Program-made: the position numbers and the translations under genes
Source of the DNA: Anaerolineae bacterium
Lineage (GTDB): Bacteria > Chloroflexota > Anaerolineae > Anaerolineales > Villigracilaceae
Direction of reading: 5' to 3'
Length of the DNA: 64,000 nucleotides
Assembly: GCA_021324435.1 (NCBI GenBank)
Contig: JAJPIZ010000009.1
Coordinates: forward strand, 153,221 to 217,220
Shown here: in pieces, positions 38,553 through 46,945 of the stretch
How positions within the stretch are numbered: the stretch's first letter is position 1
Layout: every line of letters starts with the position of its first letter
The notes under the pieces: generated by a model
The model's database searches: none
What the model was told of the DNA's origin: nothing
What the model saw: the letters and a program-made list of their open reading frames with translations, nothing else

Positions 38553-39503
38553 ATGAAAGTCATTGACAAAACTCAGTTCCAAAACGAAAAAGGCGAGATT
38601 GGCTTGCTTGAACGTTTGCAAGGCACATTAAAGTATGGCTTTTCGTGGTATGCGGAATTGGAAGCCCAGAAGGTCGTCATTACTCAACTCGACCGCGCGT
38701 TGGAAAAGGGATTTACGCTCATTCGAAATTTGACATTGCCTGGAAGTGAAATCGTTGAACCGATTATTCTCATCGGCCCGCCGGGAGTGTATGTCATCTA
38801 CGTTACACACCTAAGCGGTTTTTATGAAGCGAGGGGCGATCAGTGGGGCACCAGCAACAATGGACGCTTCGCTCCCGCATCCATCAATCTGATGAGCCGC
38901 GCCGCGCGGCTGGCGAAAGCCCTGCAGGTTTATATTGAGCGGCAAGGCATTACTTTGCCGAAACCGGTCGAGGCCGCTCTGATCGCGTCCAGCCCGGCCA
39001 TGCACATTGATTCCACGCGGCCCATAGTCCGCGTGGTGATGAGCGATGCCATTAAACAATTCGCTTTATCGCTGCTGCAGGCTCCTCCCATCATGCGTGC
39101 GGAGTTCATTCACGATCTCACGGACCGTATTATCACGCCTCGGCCAAAATCCCCGTCGCAGCAGGCAGAACCCACCGCGTCGCCTCCAACGGCGCAAGTG
39201 GAGGAGCAATCGCCATCACGCGCTCAAACCATCTTCCGTGCGTCAGAGGAAGCCAAGCCATTCAACCCTTCCGACCTGAGTTTCTCATTCGACGAGACAG
39301 CCGCGCCGCCGCAACAAGGCATGGCTGTCCCACAGAATTTGCGCGAGCCGAGTCCTGCCCTTCCTCTACGCTCTGCGCCAAAACCTCCGGCAAAACGCGT
39401 GATGGGCATGACCATTCCGCAACTGGCTATTCTCGGTTTGATTCTCCTTTGCTGGCTGTGCGTCATGGCGGCAGGCATTATATTAATTAATCTCAACTCG
39501 TGA
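38553..39503 (+). CDS. Tail-anchored protein with NERD-like domain
   Basis: A 316-residue protein. The N-terminal part (about 20-190) resembles NERD (nuclease-related) domains: LEKGFTLIRNLTLPGSEIVE, PIILIGPPGVYVIYV and GFYEARGDQW, but a clear D-E-x-K set is not certain. Residues 195-285 are Pro/Ser/Gln-rich and disordered. One C-terminal membrane helix at about 289-313 (LAILGLILLCWLCVMAAGII) anchors it with the bulk in the cytoplasm. CGGAG precedes the ATG. The GT2 gene follows after 6 bp. Confidence 0.65.
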   Translation: MKVIDKTQFQNEKGEIGLLERLQGTLKYGFSWYAELEAQKVVITQLDRALEKGFTLIRNLTLPGSEIVEPIILIGPPGVYVIYVTHLSGFYEARGDQWGTSNNGRFAPASINLMSRAARLAKALQVYIERQGITLPKPVEAALIASSPAMHIDSTRPIVRVVMSDAIKQFALSLLQAPPIMRAEFIHDLTDRIITPRPKSPSQQAEPTASPPTAQVEEQSPSRAQTIFRASEEAKPFNPSDLSFSFDETAAPPQQGMAVPQNLREPSPALPLRSAPKPPAKRVMGMTIPQLAILGLILLCWLCVMAAGIILINLNS

Positions 39504-39509
39504 TTTGCT

Positions 39510-40235
39510 TTGAACGTTCCATTCCTTTCCATTATCATTCCTGCCCATAACGAAGAAAAACGCCTGCCCGGCACGTTGGAGCAGGTCTTCGCTTTTCTGG
39601 AAAAACAACCCTATAACTCGGAGGTGCTGGTCATTGAAAACGGAAGCAATGATCGCACATACGAAATCGCAAGGGAATTTGAAAAACAGCACAATAACTT
39701 GCGCGTGATTCACGAGGATGGACGCGGCAAAGGCCTGGCTATTCACCGCGGGATGCTGGAAGCGCGCGGCCAATACCGCCTGATGTGTGATGCCGATCTT
39801 TCCATGCCGGTCGAAGAAATCAGCAAGTTTATTCCCGCTCTCGAACAGGCCGACATTGCCATCGCTTCGCGCGAAGCCAAAGGCGCGGTGCGTTATAACG
39901 AGCCGCTCTATCGCCACCTTGGCGGGCGCGGCATCAACTTAATCATTCGAATGCTGATTCTCCCCGGTTTGCAGGATACACAATGCGGCTTCAAATTTTT
40001 TCGAGCAGAAGCCGCTCGAGACCTATTTCAAAAACAAACACTTTGGGGTTGGTCCTTCGACATCGAACTTCTTTTTATCGCGCGGCGTCACGGATACAAA
40101 ATTGCCGAAGTGCCCATTGATTGGTATTATCAACCCGACAGCAAAGTGAACGCCCTCCGCGACGCCCTACGCATGATCGGCGATATCTTCCGCATCCACA
40201 TCAACGCGTGGCGAGGTTTATATGACTCGCCATGA
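39510..40235 (+). CDS. Family 2 glycosyltransferase (dolichyl-phosphate glucosyltransferase-like)
   Basis: A 241-residue GT-A enzyme starting at TTG 39510. It has LSIIIPAHNEEKRLPGTLEQ (5-24), LVIENGSNDRTYEIA, GRGKGLAIHRGMLEARG and the D-x-D region LMCDADLSMPVEE (about 92-104), then TQCGFKFFRAEAA and the WGWSFDIELLFIARRHGY motif. This is the layout of polyprenyl-phosphate sugar transferases that load a lipid carrier for surface glycosylation. It overlaps rnhB by 14 bp. Confidence 0.9.
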   Translation: MNVPFLSIIIPAHNEEKRLPGTLEQVFAFLEKQPYNSEVLVIENGSNDRTYEIAREFEKQHNNLRVIHEDGRGKGLAIHRGMLEARGQYRLMCDADLSMPVEEISKFIPALEQADIAIASREAKGAVRYNEPLYRHLGGRGINLIIRMLILPGLQDTQCGFKFFRAEAARDLFQKQTLWGWSFDIELLFIARRHGYKIAEVPIDWYYQPDSKVNALRDALRMIGDIFRIHINAWRGLYDSP

Positions 40236-40857
40236 CCCAACTCTTTTCTTTGAACAGGAACTCTGGCAAAGCGGATTGAGATACATCGCCGGACTCGATG
40301 AGGCCGGACGCGGCGCGTTAGCCGGACCCGTGGCGGTCGGCGCAGTGATTTTGCCGAACGATCAACCGCATCTTCTCTCGACTTTGAGCGGCGTGCGCGA
40401 TTCCAAGCAAATGACTCCGCTGGAACGCGATTCAGCCGCGCCGCGCATCAAAGAGGCCGCGCTGGCGTGGAGTGTGGCCTTTGCCTCCTCGGGTGAAATT
40501 GACTCGGAGGGGATCGTGCGCGCGACGAGACTAGCCGCACTGCGCGCGCTACAATCACTCACTTTGTTTCCCGATTATCTGCTGACCGATTTCAGACTTG
40601 AATTGCCTCAACTGGATATTTCCCAAACTGCGCTGGTCAAAGGCGACGCACATTGTCTGAGCATCGCGGCCGCGTCTGTGCTGGCAAAGACGGCCCGCGA
40701 CGCGCTGATGCGCGAGATGGATTCGCAAATGCCGGGCTATGGGCTAGGAAAACATAAAGGATACGGCACGCCGGCCCATCGGTCCGCGCTGAAGCGGATG
40801 GGGTATTCGCCCATTCATCGAAGATCATTTGTCTTAAAAGAATCGCGGATTACGTAG
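40222..40857 (+). CDS. rnhB: Ribonuclease HII
   Basis: A 211-residue RNase HII that nicks RNA-DNA hybrids and removes single ribonucleotides. Active-site acids are Asp26-Glu27 in AGLDEAGRGALAGPV and Asp in LLTDF (about 117), with SIAAASVLAKTARDALM and GYGLGKHKGYGTPAH also conserved. Its start lies inside the GT2 3' end, so translation is coupled. Confidence 0.95.
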   Translation: MTRHDPTLFFEQELWQSGLRYIAGLDEAGRGALAGPVAVGAVILPNDQPHLLSTLSGVRDSKQMTPLERDSAAPRIKEAALAWSVAFASSGEIDSEGIVRATRLAALRALQSLTLFPDYLLTDFRLELPQLDISQTALVKGDAHCLSIAAASVLAKTARDALMREMDSQMPGYGLGKHKGYGTPAHRSALKRMGYSPIHRRSFVLKESRIT

Positions 40858-40879
40858 TACACATACGTAATCCGCGATT
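40841..40879. terminator. Strong bidirectional terminator between rnhB and the P-type ATPase gene
   Basis: A perfect 16-bp stem AATCGCGGATTACGTA / TACGTAATCCGCGATT with a 7-nt loop, overlapping the rnhB stop codon. Confidence 0.75.
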
Positions 40880-40892
40880 GATTCGGCGTTGA

Positions 40893-43817
40893 TTATTGTT
40901 TCTCGCTCATCCGCAAAAAGAATTTCGTAATCTCTTCTGAAATCGCGGGGAGTAGAGCAAGGCCCAAGACAACCGACCATTCACGAACTGAAAGAAAATG
41001 CGTGTTGAAGATCGGTTGCAGGAACGGCACACCGCAGACGATTAGAAGCAATGCAATCGAAAGACCAACCGCCAATTGCATGTAACGATTGGAAAACACA
41101 CCAATCGAAAACAGCGATGCGCGCTCCGAGCGGACGGTGTAGGCGCGGAAGAGCTCACACAATGAAAGCGTGACAAAAGCCATCGTTTCCGCGGTTTGCA
41201 CATCTACGCCGCGCCAATTATATTGAAGAAGATATATGAGGGGATTTGTCCCTGCAGGAATTGCCGCGCCTCCTTCAAGATGCCACAATAATCCCAGACC
41301 AAAAGCCAGCAACACCGCACTTGTTTGGGCAACAGTTTGAATCGTGATGCCTAATCCCATCGTGCGATTGATGATAGGCTCCGTCTTGGCGCGCGGTTTA
41401 TGAGACATGATGTCAGGATCGCCCTTTTCCATCGCAAGCGCTAACGCGGGCGCACCGTCGGTGATAAGGTTGAGCCACAAGAGTTGAATCGCGGTCAGCG
41501 GGGCGGGCAAACCTGCCAGCGTGGCGAGGAAGATGATCATGATCTCGGCCACGTTCGAGGAAAGCAGGAAGAAGACAAACTTGCGAATGTTGCTGTAAAT
41601 GATGCGGCCCTGTTCCACCGCGGCGACGATGCTGGCGTAGTTGTCGTCGGTCAGCACCATATCAGCGGTTTCTTTGGCAACGTCCGTGCCGGTAATGCCC
41701 ATTGCCACGCCGATGTCGGAGCGTTTAATGGCGGGCGCATCGTTGACGCCGTCGCCGGTCATCGCCACCACTTCACCATTGGCTTGCAAGGCGTCCACAA
41801 TGCGCATTTTGTGTTCGGGCGAAACGCGGGCAAACACATCTATTTTCTTGATCTCGCGGAAGAGTTTGGCGTCGCTCATCTTGTCGAGGTCCGCGCCGGT
41901 CGCCACTTTACGTCCGCGTTTGAGCAGGCCGATGGACTCAGCAATCGCCCGCGCCGTGTTGGGATAATCGCCTGTGATCATCACCGTGCGGATGCCTGCG
42001 CGGCGCGCTTTTTCGAGGGCAGGTTTCACTTCTTCGCGCGGCGGGTCAATCATGCCGACCAGGCCGACGAAGACGAGGTCCTTTTCAAGATTCTCCGTCT
42101 TGATTTTATTGGGATCATCCGGTACATCGCGCTCGATGCGATAGGCAAGCCCCAGCACGCGCAGAGCGTCATTCGTCATGGCATCGTTGGCGGCAATAAT
42201 CTCTTTGCGTTTCCTGGGTGTGAGCGGCTTGGTCTCATCTTCGATGGTCTGATAGCGCGTGCAAAGTTCGAGCACCACGTCGGGAGCGCCTTTGACCGCG
42301 ATCACATCCCAATTGCGGACCTTTTTATCGCGGAACGGAGAAGCATCTTCAGGTTTTGGATTGCGCACATCGTGGATGGTGATCATGCGTTTGCGTTCCG
42401 CGTCAAACGGGACCTCGTTCTCACGCGGGTACGCCTCATCGAGTTCGACGTGCAAGGCTCCGGCCTTGGCGGCGGCCACTAACAGCGCGCCCTCGGTCGG
42501 GTCCCCAACGACGCGGTAGGTTTGCCCTCCATCGCTGGCGCCCGTCACTTCGAGTTCGGCGTCGTTATTGAGCACGCCCAGCCACAGGGCAGTCATAGCG
42601 CCCGGATAATCAGCAATCTCAATCACTTTGTTTTTTATCTTGAATTCGCCGCGCGGAGCATAGCCCACGCCGGTTACTTCGATGAAGATTTTATCCGTCC
42701 ACAGGCGCGTCACGGTCATTTCGTTTTGCGTCAGCGTGCCGGTTTTATCGGAACAAATCACGGTGGCCGAACCAAGCGTTTCCACGGAAGCCAGTTTGCG
42801 GATCAGCGCGTGGCGGCGAATCATCTCGCGCATTCCAAGTGCGAGGCTGATGGTGACGACCGCGGGCAATCCCTCCGGCACTGCGGCAATCGCGAGACTG
42901 ATCGCGATGATGAAGACATCTGTGATCTCTTTGATATTTGATTTCAAATAATCCAGCGGCGTGATGAATAAATCACGAATGTCTGTGTAATTGATGAGCG
43001 CCACCACAAAAACAACCGCCACCAAAAACAACGCGCCGATGCTCAATGTGCGTCCCAGTTGATCGAGACGGCGTTGCAATGGAGTCTCCTCGGCCTCGAC
43101 ATTTTGCAACATGCTGGCAATCAAACCAAGTTGCGTGTGCATCCCCGTGCTGGTGACAACGCCGCGCCCGCGTCCATATGAGACCAATGTGCCCATGAAG
43201 GCTGTGTTGCGACGATCGCCCAGCGGCACGTTCTTTTCCAGGACGCTGGCCGCGTTCTTCTGCACCGGCAGAGACTCGCCTGTGAGCGAAGCCTCTTCGA
43301 TTCTCAAGTTGACGGCTTCCAGCAGGCGCACATCCGCGGGGACATAATTACCGGCCTCGAGAAAGACAATATCGCCGGGAACCAAATTTCGAGCGGGGAT
43401 TGATTGGCGGTGTCCATCGCGCAGGACATGCGCTTCAGGCGCGGCCAATCGTTTGAGCGCGGCCAGAGCCTCCTCGGCGCGGCGTTCCTGCACAATGCCC
43501 AGCACGGTGTTCAAGACGACAATCGCCAAAATCGCGGAGGCATCCACCCATTCACCCAGCAGGGCGGAGACAATTGAGGCGACGATCAGCAGGATGACCA
43601 CAAAATTATTTAATTGATCCCAGAGCATCGCCAGAAAGCCGGGACGCGCCGCTTCCTGCAACTGATTGTGACCGTAACGATGCAACCGCTGGGCGGCTTC
43701 TTCCGAGCTCAGGCCTTTCTCGTGAACTTGCAGGTCGCGCAGGACTTCTTCCGTGCCCAGCGCGTGCCAGGGTTTTTCCTGGATGCTTCCAACATTGCCG
43801 ATTTTGAGTTCAGGCAT
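40893..43817 (-). CDS. P-type cation ATPase (P2A/PMR1-like, Ca2+/Mn2+)
   Basis: A 974-residue P-type ATPase with ten predicted membrane segments. Motifs: TGES in the actuator (SLTGESLPV), the segment-4 ion site AAVPEGLPA, phosphorylation Asp at about 356 in [17 protein letters not shown] for nucleotide, and the hinge [20 protein letters not shown]. An N-terminal cation-ATPase domain and a C-terminal four-helix domain are present. The family pumps Ca2+ or Mn2+ out. The leader carries a yybP-ykoY manganese riboswitch (43960-44066), so Mn2+ export is the most likely role. ATG 43817 has CCGGAG upstream; an ATG at 43823 is also in frame. Confidence 0.94.
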   Translation of the reverse strand: MPELKIGNVGSIQEKPWHALGTEEVLRDLQVHEKGLSSEEAAQRLHRYGHNQLQEAARPGFLAMLWDQLNNFVVILLIVASIVSALLGEWVDASAILAIVVLNTVLGIVQERRAEEALAALKRLAAPEAHVLRDGHRQSIPARNLVPGDIVFLEAGNYVPADVRLLEAVNLRIEEASLTGESLPVQKNAASVLEKNVPLGDRRNTAFMGTLVSYGRGRGVVTSTGMHTQLGLIASMLQNVEAEETPLQRRLDQLGRTLSIGALFLVAVVFVVALINYTDIRDLFITPLDYLKSNIKEITDVFIIAISLAIAAVPEGLPAVVTISLALGMREMIRRHALIRKLASVETLGSATVICSDKTGTLTQNEMTVTRLWTDKIFIEVTGVGYAPRGEFKIKNKVIEIADYPGAMTALWLGVLNNDAELEVTGASDGGQTYRVVGDPTEGALLVAAAKAGALHVELDEAYPRENEVPFDAERKRMITIHDVRNPKPEDASPFRDKKVRNWDVIAVKGAPDVVLELCTRYQTIEDETKPLTPRKRKEIIAANDAMTNDALRVLGLAYRIERDVPDDPNKIKTENLEKDLVFVGLVGMIDPPREEVKPALEKARRAGIRTVMITGDYPNTARAIAESIGLLKRGRKVATGADLDKMSDAKLFREIKKIDVFARVSPEHKMRIVDALQANGEVVAMTGDGVNDAPAIKRSDIGVAMGITGTDVAKETADMVLTDDNYASIVAAVEQGRIIYSNIRKFVFFLLSSNVAEIMIIFLATLAGLPAPLTAIQLLWLNLITDGAPALALAMEKGDPDIMSHKPRAKTEPIINRTMGLGITIQTVAQTSAVLLAFGLGLLWHLEGGAAIPAGTNPLIYLLQYNWRGVDVQTAETMAFVTLSLCELFRAYTVRSERASLFSIGVFSNRYMQLAVGLSIALLLIVCGVPFLQPIFNTHFLSVREWSVVLGLALLPAISEEITKFFLRMSEKQ

Positions 43818-43841
43818 GAACATCTCCGGTAAAATATTTTT

Positions 43842-43918
43842 TGTCACTCTGAGGGAGTGCAACGACCGAAGAGTCTCGCAACTGATACATGAGATTCTTC
43901 GCTTCGCTCAGAATGACA
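43842..43918. repeat. Interspersed inverted repeat, TGTCACTCTGAG family
   Basis: A 77-bp copy with TGTCACTCTGAGGGAGTGCA at the left, CTTCGCTCAGAATGACA at the right and GAAGAGTCTCG/GAGATTCTTCG inside. It lies in the ATPase leader, between the riboswitch terminator and the start codon. Confidence 0.85.
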
Positions 43919-43933
43919 AGCGAAAAGGTTTAA

Positions 43934-43962
43934 GAAAAAGACCACCACGATTCCGTGGTGGT
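43934..43962 (-). terminator. Expression-platform terminator of the yybP-ykoY riboswitch
   Basis: The stem ACCACCACG / CGTGGTGGT with a 4-nt loop is followed on the minus strand by TCTTTTTCTT. Its first arm overlaps the 3' strand of aptamer stem P1 (GACCACCA), so metal binding should block termination, giving an ON switch. Confidence 0.85.
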
Positions 43963-44066
43963 CTTGCCAACGCTTGAGAGCGTATGGATTGCCGATGACG
44001 TTTCGGTCAATGTGATGACGACAACCCATCCTGTTGGGGCACAGGCGGCTACTCCCCAACCAGTCT
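43960..44066 (-). ncRNA. yybP-ykoY (manganese) riboswitch aptamer
   Basis: On the minus strand: GACTGGTTGGGGAGTAGCCG, later GTTGTCGTCA, a short ACGCT/AGCGT hairpin, and the 3' end TTGGCAAGACCACCA. GGGGAGTAGC, GTCGTCA and GCAAGACC at these spacings are the signature of the yybP-ykoY class, which binds Mn2+ at the docked loops. P1 pairs TGGT with ACCA. The element lies between a strong promoter and the P-type ATPase gene, a known target type of this riboswitch. Confidence 0.9.
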
Positions 44067-44068
44067 TG

Positions 44069-44097
44069 AGTGTATTCGGTTGAGGAGGGAATGTCAA
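44069..44097 (-). promoter_or_regulatory. Sigma-70-type promoter of the riboswitch/P-type ATPase transcript
   Basis: On the minus strand TTGACA, a 17-bp spacer and TACACT; transcription would start near 44062, at the 5' end of the aptamer. Confidence 0.8.
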
Positions 44098-44103
44098 GGC
44101 GAA

Positions 44104-44190
44104 AACTTTGAACCGCGAAGAGCGCAAAGGCCGCAAAGTAACTAAAAAATCTTCGCGCTCTTGGCGTGCTTTGCGGTAAATCTTTTAGAC
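44104..44190. repeat. Inverted repeat of the CCGCGAAGAGCGCAAAG type
   Basis: AACCGCGAAGAGCGCAAAG at the left and CGCTCTTGGCGTGCTTTGCG at the right form an imperfect palindrome between glgC and the riboswitch promoter. It may act as a terminator for glgC. Confidence 0.6.
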
Positions 44191-44206
44191 ATTCGCGGAT
44201 ACACCA

Positions 44207-45445
44207 TCATCCCGGCGCGATGCGCGTTCCTGCCGGAATATCCACATCCTTTGGGATGACTACAATTCCGTCGCGTACGAACCAGGTTTGATTATCCAGG
44301 TCTGTGTTGCGCGGGAAAGGACGGATGACCACGCTCTCGCCGAGGTGCACATTCTTATCCAAAATGGCACCCTCGATGTCGCAGTTCGGACCGATGCCGA
44401 TGTCATCCGAGTAGTAATCCGAGCCCATCAGAATCGAATCGCGGATATGCGTCCCCACGCCCACCTGACTGCGAATGCCGACGATGGAGTGTGTGATTTC
44501 CGCTTTTTCGATGCGGCAACCCTCAGAGAGCATCACATCTTTCAGAACGCTGTCCCGAACCACACTTCCCGGCAGGTAGCGGGCGTGGGTATAGATGGGT
44601 AGCTTGGGATCGTGGAAATTGAACGGCGCATCCGCAGAAGTCAGTTGAAGGTTGGTCTCATAAAATGAACGGATCGTTCCAATATCCCGCCAGTAACCAT
44701 CATAGCCAAAGCCAAAGACTTTGTGCGAGTGAACCGCTTCGGGGATCACATTGATGCCAAAATCATCATATTGCGGCCGGTTCATCAAAATATCCACGAG
44801 CACGCGTGTATTGAACATATAAATACCCATCGAGCCCAGCAAAGGACGCGCCGGGTCATCGCGGCTAATGAAACGGTCTTGTGTCTCCTTGTCTTGCGGT
44901 TTCTCCACAAAATCGGAGATACGGCCATCTGGCTCACATTTGAGGATACCGAGGCGCGGCGCCTCCTCGCGCGGGACCGGGTGCACGGCCACCGTTATAT
45001 CGGCATCTCTCTCCCAGTGAAACTTGGCCATCTGTTGATAATCCATGCGGTAGAGGTGATCGCCTGCGAGGATCAACACATAGTCCGCGCCCGTGGCCTG
45101 GATCTCGAACAACTGTTTGCGGACCGCGTCCGCCGTACCCTGATACCAATCCGCAGACTCGGGAGTTTGTTCCGCCGCCCAAATCTGCACCCAGCCAGTG
45201 TGGAACGCGTCGAAGCGGTACGTCTGTGAGATGTGGCGATGCAGGGAAACGGAATTGAACTGGGTCAGGACCGCAATGCGATAGATCCCCGAGTTGATGC
45301 AGTTGCTGATGGGAATATCAATCAGGCGGTATTTTCCCCCGATGGGCACGGCGGGCTTGGAACGCATCCACGTCAGCGGGTAAAGCCGCGCGCCGCGCCC
45401 GCCGCCCATGATCACTGCCAGGATTTCGTTTGTTGTCGCAGGCAT
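44207..45445 (-). CDS. glgC: Glucose-1-phosphate adenylyltransferase GlgC
   Basis: A 412-residue ADP-glucose pyrophosphorylase. N-terminal nucleotidyltransferase: VIMGGGRGARLYPLTWMRSK (about 11-30), KPAVPIGGKYRLIDIPISNC, GTADAVRKQ, ILAGDHLYRMDY and FVEKP. The C-terminal left-handed beta helix contains SVVRDSVLKDVMLSEG and IGIGPNCDIEGA. It makes ADP-glucose for glycogen; the amylase at 26955-28289 may act on the product. GGAGGTCT precedes ATG 45445. Confidence 0.95.
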   Translation of the reverse strand: MPATTNEILAVIMGGGRGARLYPLTWMRSKPAVPIGGKYRLIDIPISNCINSGIYRIAVLTQFNSVSLHRHISQTYRFDAFHTGWVQIWAAEQTPESADWYQGTADAVRKQLFEIQATGADYVLILAGDHLYRMDYQQMAKFHWERDADITVAVHPVPREEAPRLGILKCEPDGRISDFVEKPQDKETQDRFISRDDPARPLLGSMGIYMFNTRVLVDILMNRPQYDDFGINVIPEAVHSHKVFGFGYDGYWRDIGTIRSFYETNLQLTSADAPFNFHDPKLPIYTHARYLPGSVVRDSVLKDVMLSEGCRIEKAEITHSIVGIRSQVGVGTHIRDSILMGSDYYSDDIGIGPNCDIEGAILDKNVHLGESVVIRPFPRNTDLDNQTWFVRDGIVVIPKDVDIPAGTRIAPG

Positions 45446-45473
45446 CGTAGACCTCCGCAAAGAGACAAGATGA

Positions 45474-45581
45474 TTATCGCTTGGATTTCAACAAACGACG
45501 AATCTTGTTGGCAACGTAAACCACCGGATATGTCAACAGGATCAGACTATCCAGAAGCAGAAAGATCAGATACAGTTTCAT
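45474..45581 (-). CDS. Small membrane protein (35 aa)
   Basis: ATG 45581 follows AGGAGAGAAAG, a good ribosome binding site. The product has one hydrophobic helix (LYLIFLLLDSLILLTYPVVY) and a basic end (NKIRRLLKSKR), a positive-inside single-span protein. It lies 28 bp upstream of glgC in the same direction and may be co-transcribed. The function is unknown. Confidence 0.6.
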   Translation of the reverse strand: MKLYLIFLLLDSLILLTYPVVYVANKIRRLLKSKR

Positions 45582-45671
45582 CTTTCTCTCCTTCTGAAAC
45601 AAAACACGAGATTGCCAATGGCACTCTCGCGCTGGAGGACAAGCGGGCGAGCGCCCGCACCGGATGATATA

Positions 45672-45693
45672 ATGGTTTGTACAAACAAACCAT
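45672..45693 (-). terminator. Hairpin directly after tRNA-Leu
   Basis: A perfect 9-bp stem ATGGTTTGT / ACAAACCAT with a 4-nt loop, two bases beyond the tRNA 3' end, followed on the minus strand by TATATCAT. Confidence 0.55.
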
Positions 45694-45695
45694 AA

Positions 45696-45777
<82 letters not shown>

Positions 45778-45820
45778 TTGCGTGTACAGAGTATAAACCA
45801 ACCCCACGAACAAGGTCAAG

Positions 45821-46879
45821 ATGAAACTAGGAATTATAGGACTACCTCAATCCGGAAAGACAACCATCTTCAACGCGCTGACGCGCGGGAACACACCAAC
45901 GACTGCCAGCGCGGGCCGCATCGAAGTTCACACCGCGGTGGTGGATGTGCCCGACCCGCGCGTGGACAAACTCTCAGCGATGTTCAAACCGAAGAAAACA
46001 ATCTATGCCAAAGTGACCTATGCGGATATCGCGGGACTGGAGGGCGGCTCGGCCAAATCTGGAATTTCAGGCCAACTCCTGAATCAACTCGCGCAAATGG
46101 ACGGCTTCCTCCTCGTCATCCGCACCTTTGAGGATGACAACGTTCCGCACCCCGCCGGGAGCGTGGACCCCAAGCGCGATGTCGAGTCAATGCTCGGTGA
46201 ACTTCTGCTCAACGATTTGATCGCGGTCGAGCGCAAACTGGAACGTCTCACCGAGGAGCGTAAAAAAGGTGGCACGGACAAAGTGATTAACGAGCGTCAG
46301 ACGGTTTTGTTCACGCGTCTACATGAAGCGCTCAACGCTGGAACTCCGCTTCGCAAGCTGGAATTCAACGCGGAAGAGTCGCGCGAACTGGCCTCCTTCG
46401 GTCTGCTCACGCGCAAGCCGATTCTCACCGTCTTCAACCTCGGCGAGGGACAGAAGGCTCCGGCCATCGAACTGGATCATCCCTGTGTGGCGTTGATGGG
46501 CAAACTCGAAATGGAAATCGCTCAACTCAGCGCGGACGACGCGGCGGTTTTCATGAAAGAGTACGGTATCGAAGAACTCAGCCTGAGCAAGATGATCAAA
46601 CTCTCGTATGATTTATTGAAACTGCAATCTTTCTTCACCGTGGGCGAGGATGAAGTGCGCGCCTGGACGACGCGCCGCGGCGCGTCTGCCGTCGAGGCGG
46701 CAGGCGAAATCCACACCGACCTGCAACGCGGATTTGTTCGAGCCGAGGTGGTTTCCTACGACGACCTCACCAGCCTCGGGTCCATGAATGAAGCGAAGGC
46801 CAAGGGTAAGTTGCGTCTCGAGGGCAAGGAATATCTCGTCAAAGACGGGGATATCATGCACATTCGATTCAATATTTAG
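45821..46879 (+). CDS. ychF: Ribosome-associated ATPase YchF (Ola1 family)
   Basis: A 352-residue Obg-like P-loop protein. Walker A is GLPQSGKTT (7-15), switch motif YADIAGLEGG (about 68-77), and in place of the GTP-specifying NKxD there is NLGE in TVFNLGEGQ, the N-x-x-E form that gives ATP preference. The C-terminal TGS-like domain ends KDGDIMHIRFNI. YchF binds ribosomes and is a negative factor in oxidative stress. The helical insertion at about 120-190 is present. Confidence 0.93.
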   Translation: MKLGIIGLPQSGKTTIFNALTRGNTPTTASAGRIEVHTAVVDVPDPRVDKLSAMFKPKKTIYAKVTYADIAGLEGGSAKSGISGQLLNQLAQMDGFLLVIRTFEDDNVPHPAGSVDPKRDVESMLGELLLNDLIAVERKLERLTEERKKGGTDKVINERQTVLFTRLHEALNAGTPLRKLEFNAEESRELASFGLLTRKPILTVFNLGEGQKAPAIELDHPCVALMGKLEMEIAQLSADDAAVFMKEYGIEELSLSKMIKLSYDLLKLQSFFTVGEDEVRAWTTRRGASAVEAAGEIHTDLQRGFVRAEVVSYDDLTSLGSMNEAKAKGKLRLEGKEYLVKDGDIMHIRFNI

Positions 46880-46945
46880 AGAACAGAGAATAGTAGTTTA
46901 GGAATCGAAATTCAAAGAACGTGACACTTGACATTGGAGCACATA

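Noticed and set aside
41484..42482. A 332-residue open frame on the plus strand
   Set aside because: It is fully antisense to the P-type ATPase gene, whose motifs are complete; the His-rich composition is what the reverse complement of such a gene gives.
45609..45629. The imperfect palindrome GAGATTGCCAATGGCACTCTC upstream of the 35-aa gene, considered as an operator
   Set aside because: It has mismatches and occurs only once; there is no regulator gene beside it to support the idea.
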